Below are positions 63,539 to 64,000 of a DNA stretch of 64,000 bases, piece after piece. Where the stretch lies: NCBI RefSeq assembly GCF_014078525.1, contig NZ_MU078696.1, positions 19,873 through 83,872 of the forward strand. The letters run 5' to 3'. Within the stretch, counting starts at the first letter, position 1. Each line of letters opens with the position of its first letter. This stretch comes from Nitrosopumilus sp. b3. Lineage in GTDB: Archaea > Thermoproteota > Nitrososphaeria > Nitrososphaerales > Nitrosopumilaceae. Position numbers and translations under genes: made by a program. The notes beneath the pieces are model-generated. The model was not told the origin of the DNA and did not search any database. It saw nothing but the letters and a program-made list of their open reading frames with translations.

Positions 63539-64000
63539 ATGAAAATTTTAGTTCCCTCACCTGTTTCTCCAAATAATAAAAGTGTAAGAATTACATATGT
63601 TTCTGAAATAATAAAAGATCTCAAGAAACTAACAAATTTAGATTTTTACTTATTTGTATATCAACCTGATAAACTCAATTCTTTTAATTTTCCAGATTTT
63701 AATATTTTAGATATTCATGATTTTACTGACGCAATAGACTGTTTGGACAAAATACAACCTGACTGTGTCATGATTGGTCCTAATTATGAACCTATACAGT
63801 ATGCATTCAGCTTAGCTTGTAAAAAATTAAAGATTCCATTAGTATCATTTTATTATTTTGGATATGGATATGAACAATCTGATTCCATGACTAGATATGC
63901 CAAAATTATTTTTTATTTGAGAAACATTTTTTCAAATTCACTTCCTACTGATTCTGATGACCAAAAATTTTTTTTAAGAAGGCTGACCTTTATCATCTAT
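63539..64000 (+). CDS. Glycosyltransferase N-terminal domain (partial, runs off window)
   Basis: ATG at 63539 opens a frame that is uninterrupted to the window end (154 codons). The N-terminus MKILVPSPVSPNNKSVRITY resembles the acceptor-side start of GT-B enzymes such as GT4. Later residues (QPDCVMIGPNYEPIQYAFSL, LKIPLVSFYYFGYGYEQSDS) fit the N-terminal domain. The donor-binding half is outside the window, so the family cannot be fixed. It shows that the glycan locus continues to the right. Confidence 0.65.
   Translation, partial: MKILVPSPVSPNNKSVRITYVSEIIKDLKKLTNLDFYLFVYQPDKLNSFNFPDFNILDIHDFTDAIDCLDKIQPDCVMIGPNYEPIQYAFSLACKKLKIPLVSFYYFGYGYEQSDSMTRYAKIIFYLRNIFSNSLPTDSDDQKFFLRRLTFIIY

Noticed and set aside
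36694..64000. The glycan locus as a mobile island with integrase or insertion sequences
   Set aside because: No transposase, integrase or flanking tRNA or direct repeat was seen; the right edge is outside the window, so the question stays open.

Overview
The window looks like a stretch of an ammonia-oxidising archaeal (Thaumarchaeota/Nitrososphaerota, Nitrosopumilus-like) chromosome. The basis is an AT-rich, very compact gene layout with archaeal information-processing genes: uL2 ribosomal protein, LSm, Pelota, Cdc48, RPA, an Lhr-type helicase, a RadB-like ATPase, GatD/GatE, an archaeal SRP RNA and a C/D-box sRNA. Alongside these are a bacterial-type MetK, GrpE/DnaK/DnaJ, cobalamin biosynthesis genes and a Tes-like radical SAM protein. 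Many genes have a TATA box about 25 bases before the start codon, so they are probably leaderless, and TTG starts are common. The species assignment is an inference; no database was consulted.

Bases 1-36,100 are housekeeping. From left to right they hold: cobalamin genes (cbiD-cbiG-cbiX, all minus); an SDR and metK; LSm; RadB-like; a tiny membrane ORF overlapping an Lhr helicase; RPA; an ABC exporter pair; a shortened nucleotide-sugar-dehydrogenase-like protein; tRNA-Gln(UUG); a DUF354 protein and an uncharacterised Rossmann protein; grpE-dnaK-dnaJ-nucleotidase; tRNA-Leu(CAG); gatD-gatE; a CMAH-like metallo-beta-lactamase-fold protein; cdc48; rpl2; acylphosphatase; SRP RNA; a TtuA/Ncs6-type thiolase; an S2P protease; cutA; pelota; a C/D sRNA; yjbQ; a DtxR and a TrmB regulator; and the Tes-like radical SAM gene. 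Two 54-residue Cys-containing proteins (19202-19366 and 32891-33055) and a 39-residue membrane ORF (5690-5809) are short genes that are easy to miss.

Bases 36,700-64,000 form a surface-glycan locus that continues past the right edge. It holds several glycosyltransferases, a flippase, an integral-membrane glycosyltransferase, a dTDP-rhamnose-type set (RmlA, RmlB, an RmlC-like cupin and an RmlD-like reductase), two UDP-sugar 4,6-dehydratases of different subtypes, a PLP aminotransferase, a NeuB-type nonulosonate synthase, an SpsF-like cytidylyltransferase, FkbM and class I methyltransferases, a B12-binding radical SAM enzyme, a DUF4910 aminopeptidase-like protein and a second CMAH-like protein. 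Together these suggest synthesis, activation, modification, flipping and transfer of deoxy- and nonulosonic-type sugars for cell-surface or S-layer glycans.

The most interesting leads are the pair of CMAH-like proteins (one beside the sialic-acid-like sugar genes), the cobalamin-dependent radical SAM enzyme inside the glycan locus, the C/D sRNA, the octapeptide repeat tail of DnaK, and the repeated use of a palindromic TTAA/TTAG double stop where convergent genes meet. No stretch longer than 300 bases lacks a gene. No CRISPR array, insertion sequence, integrase or rRNA was seen.
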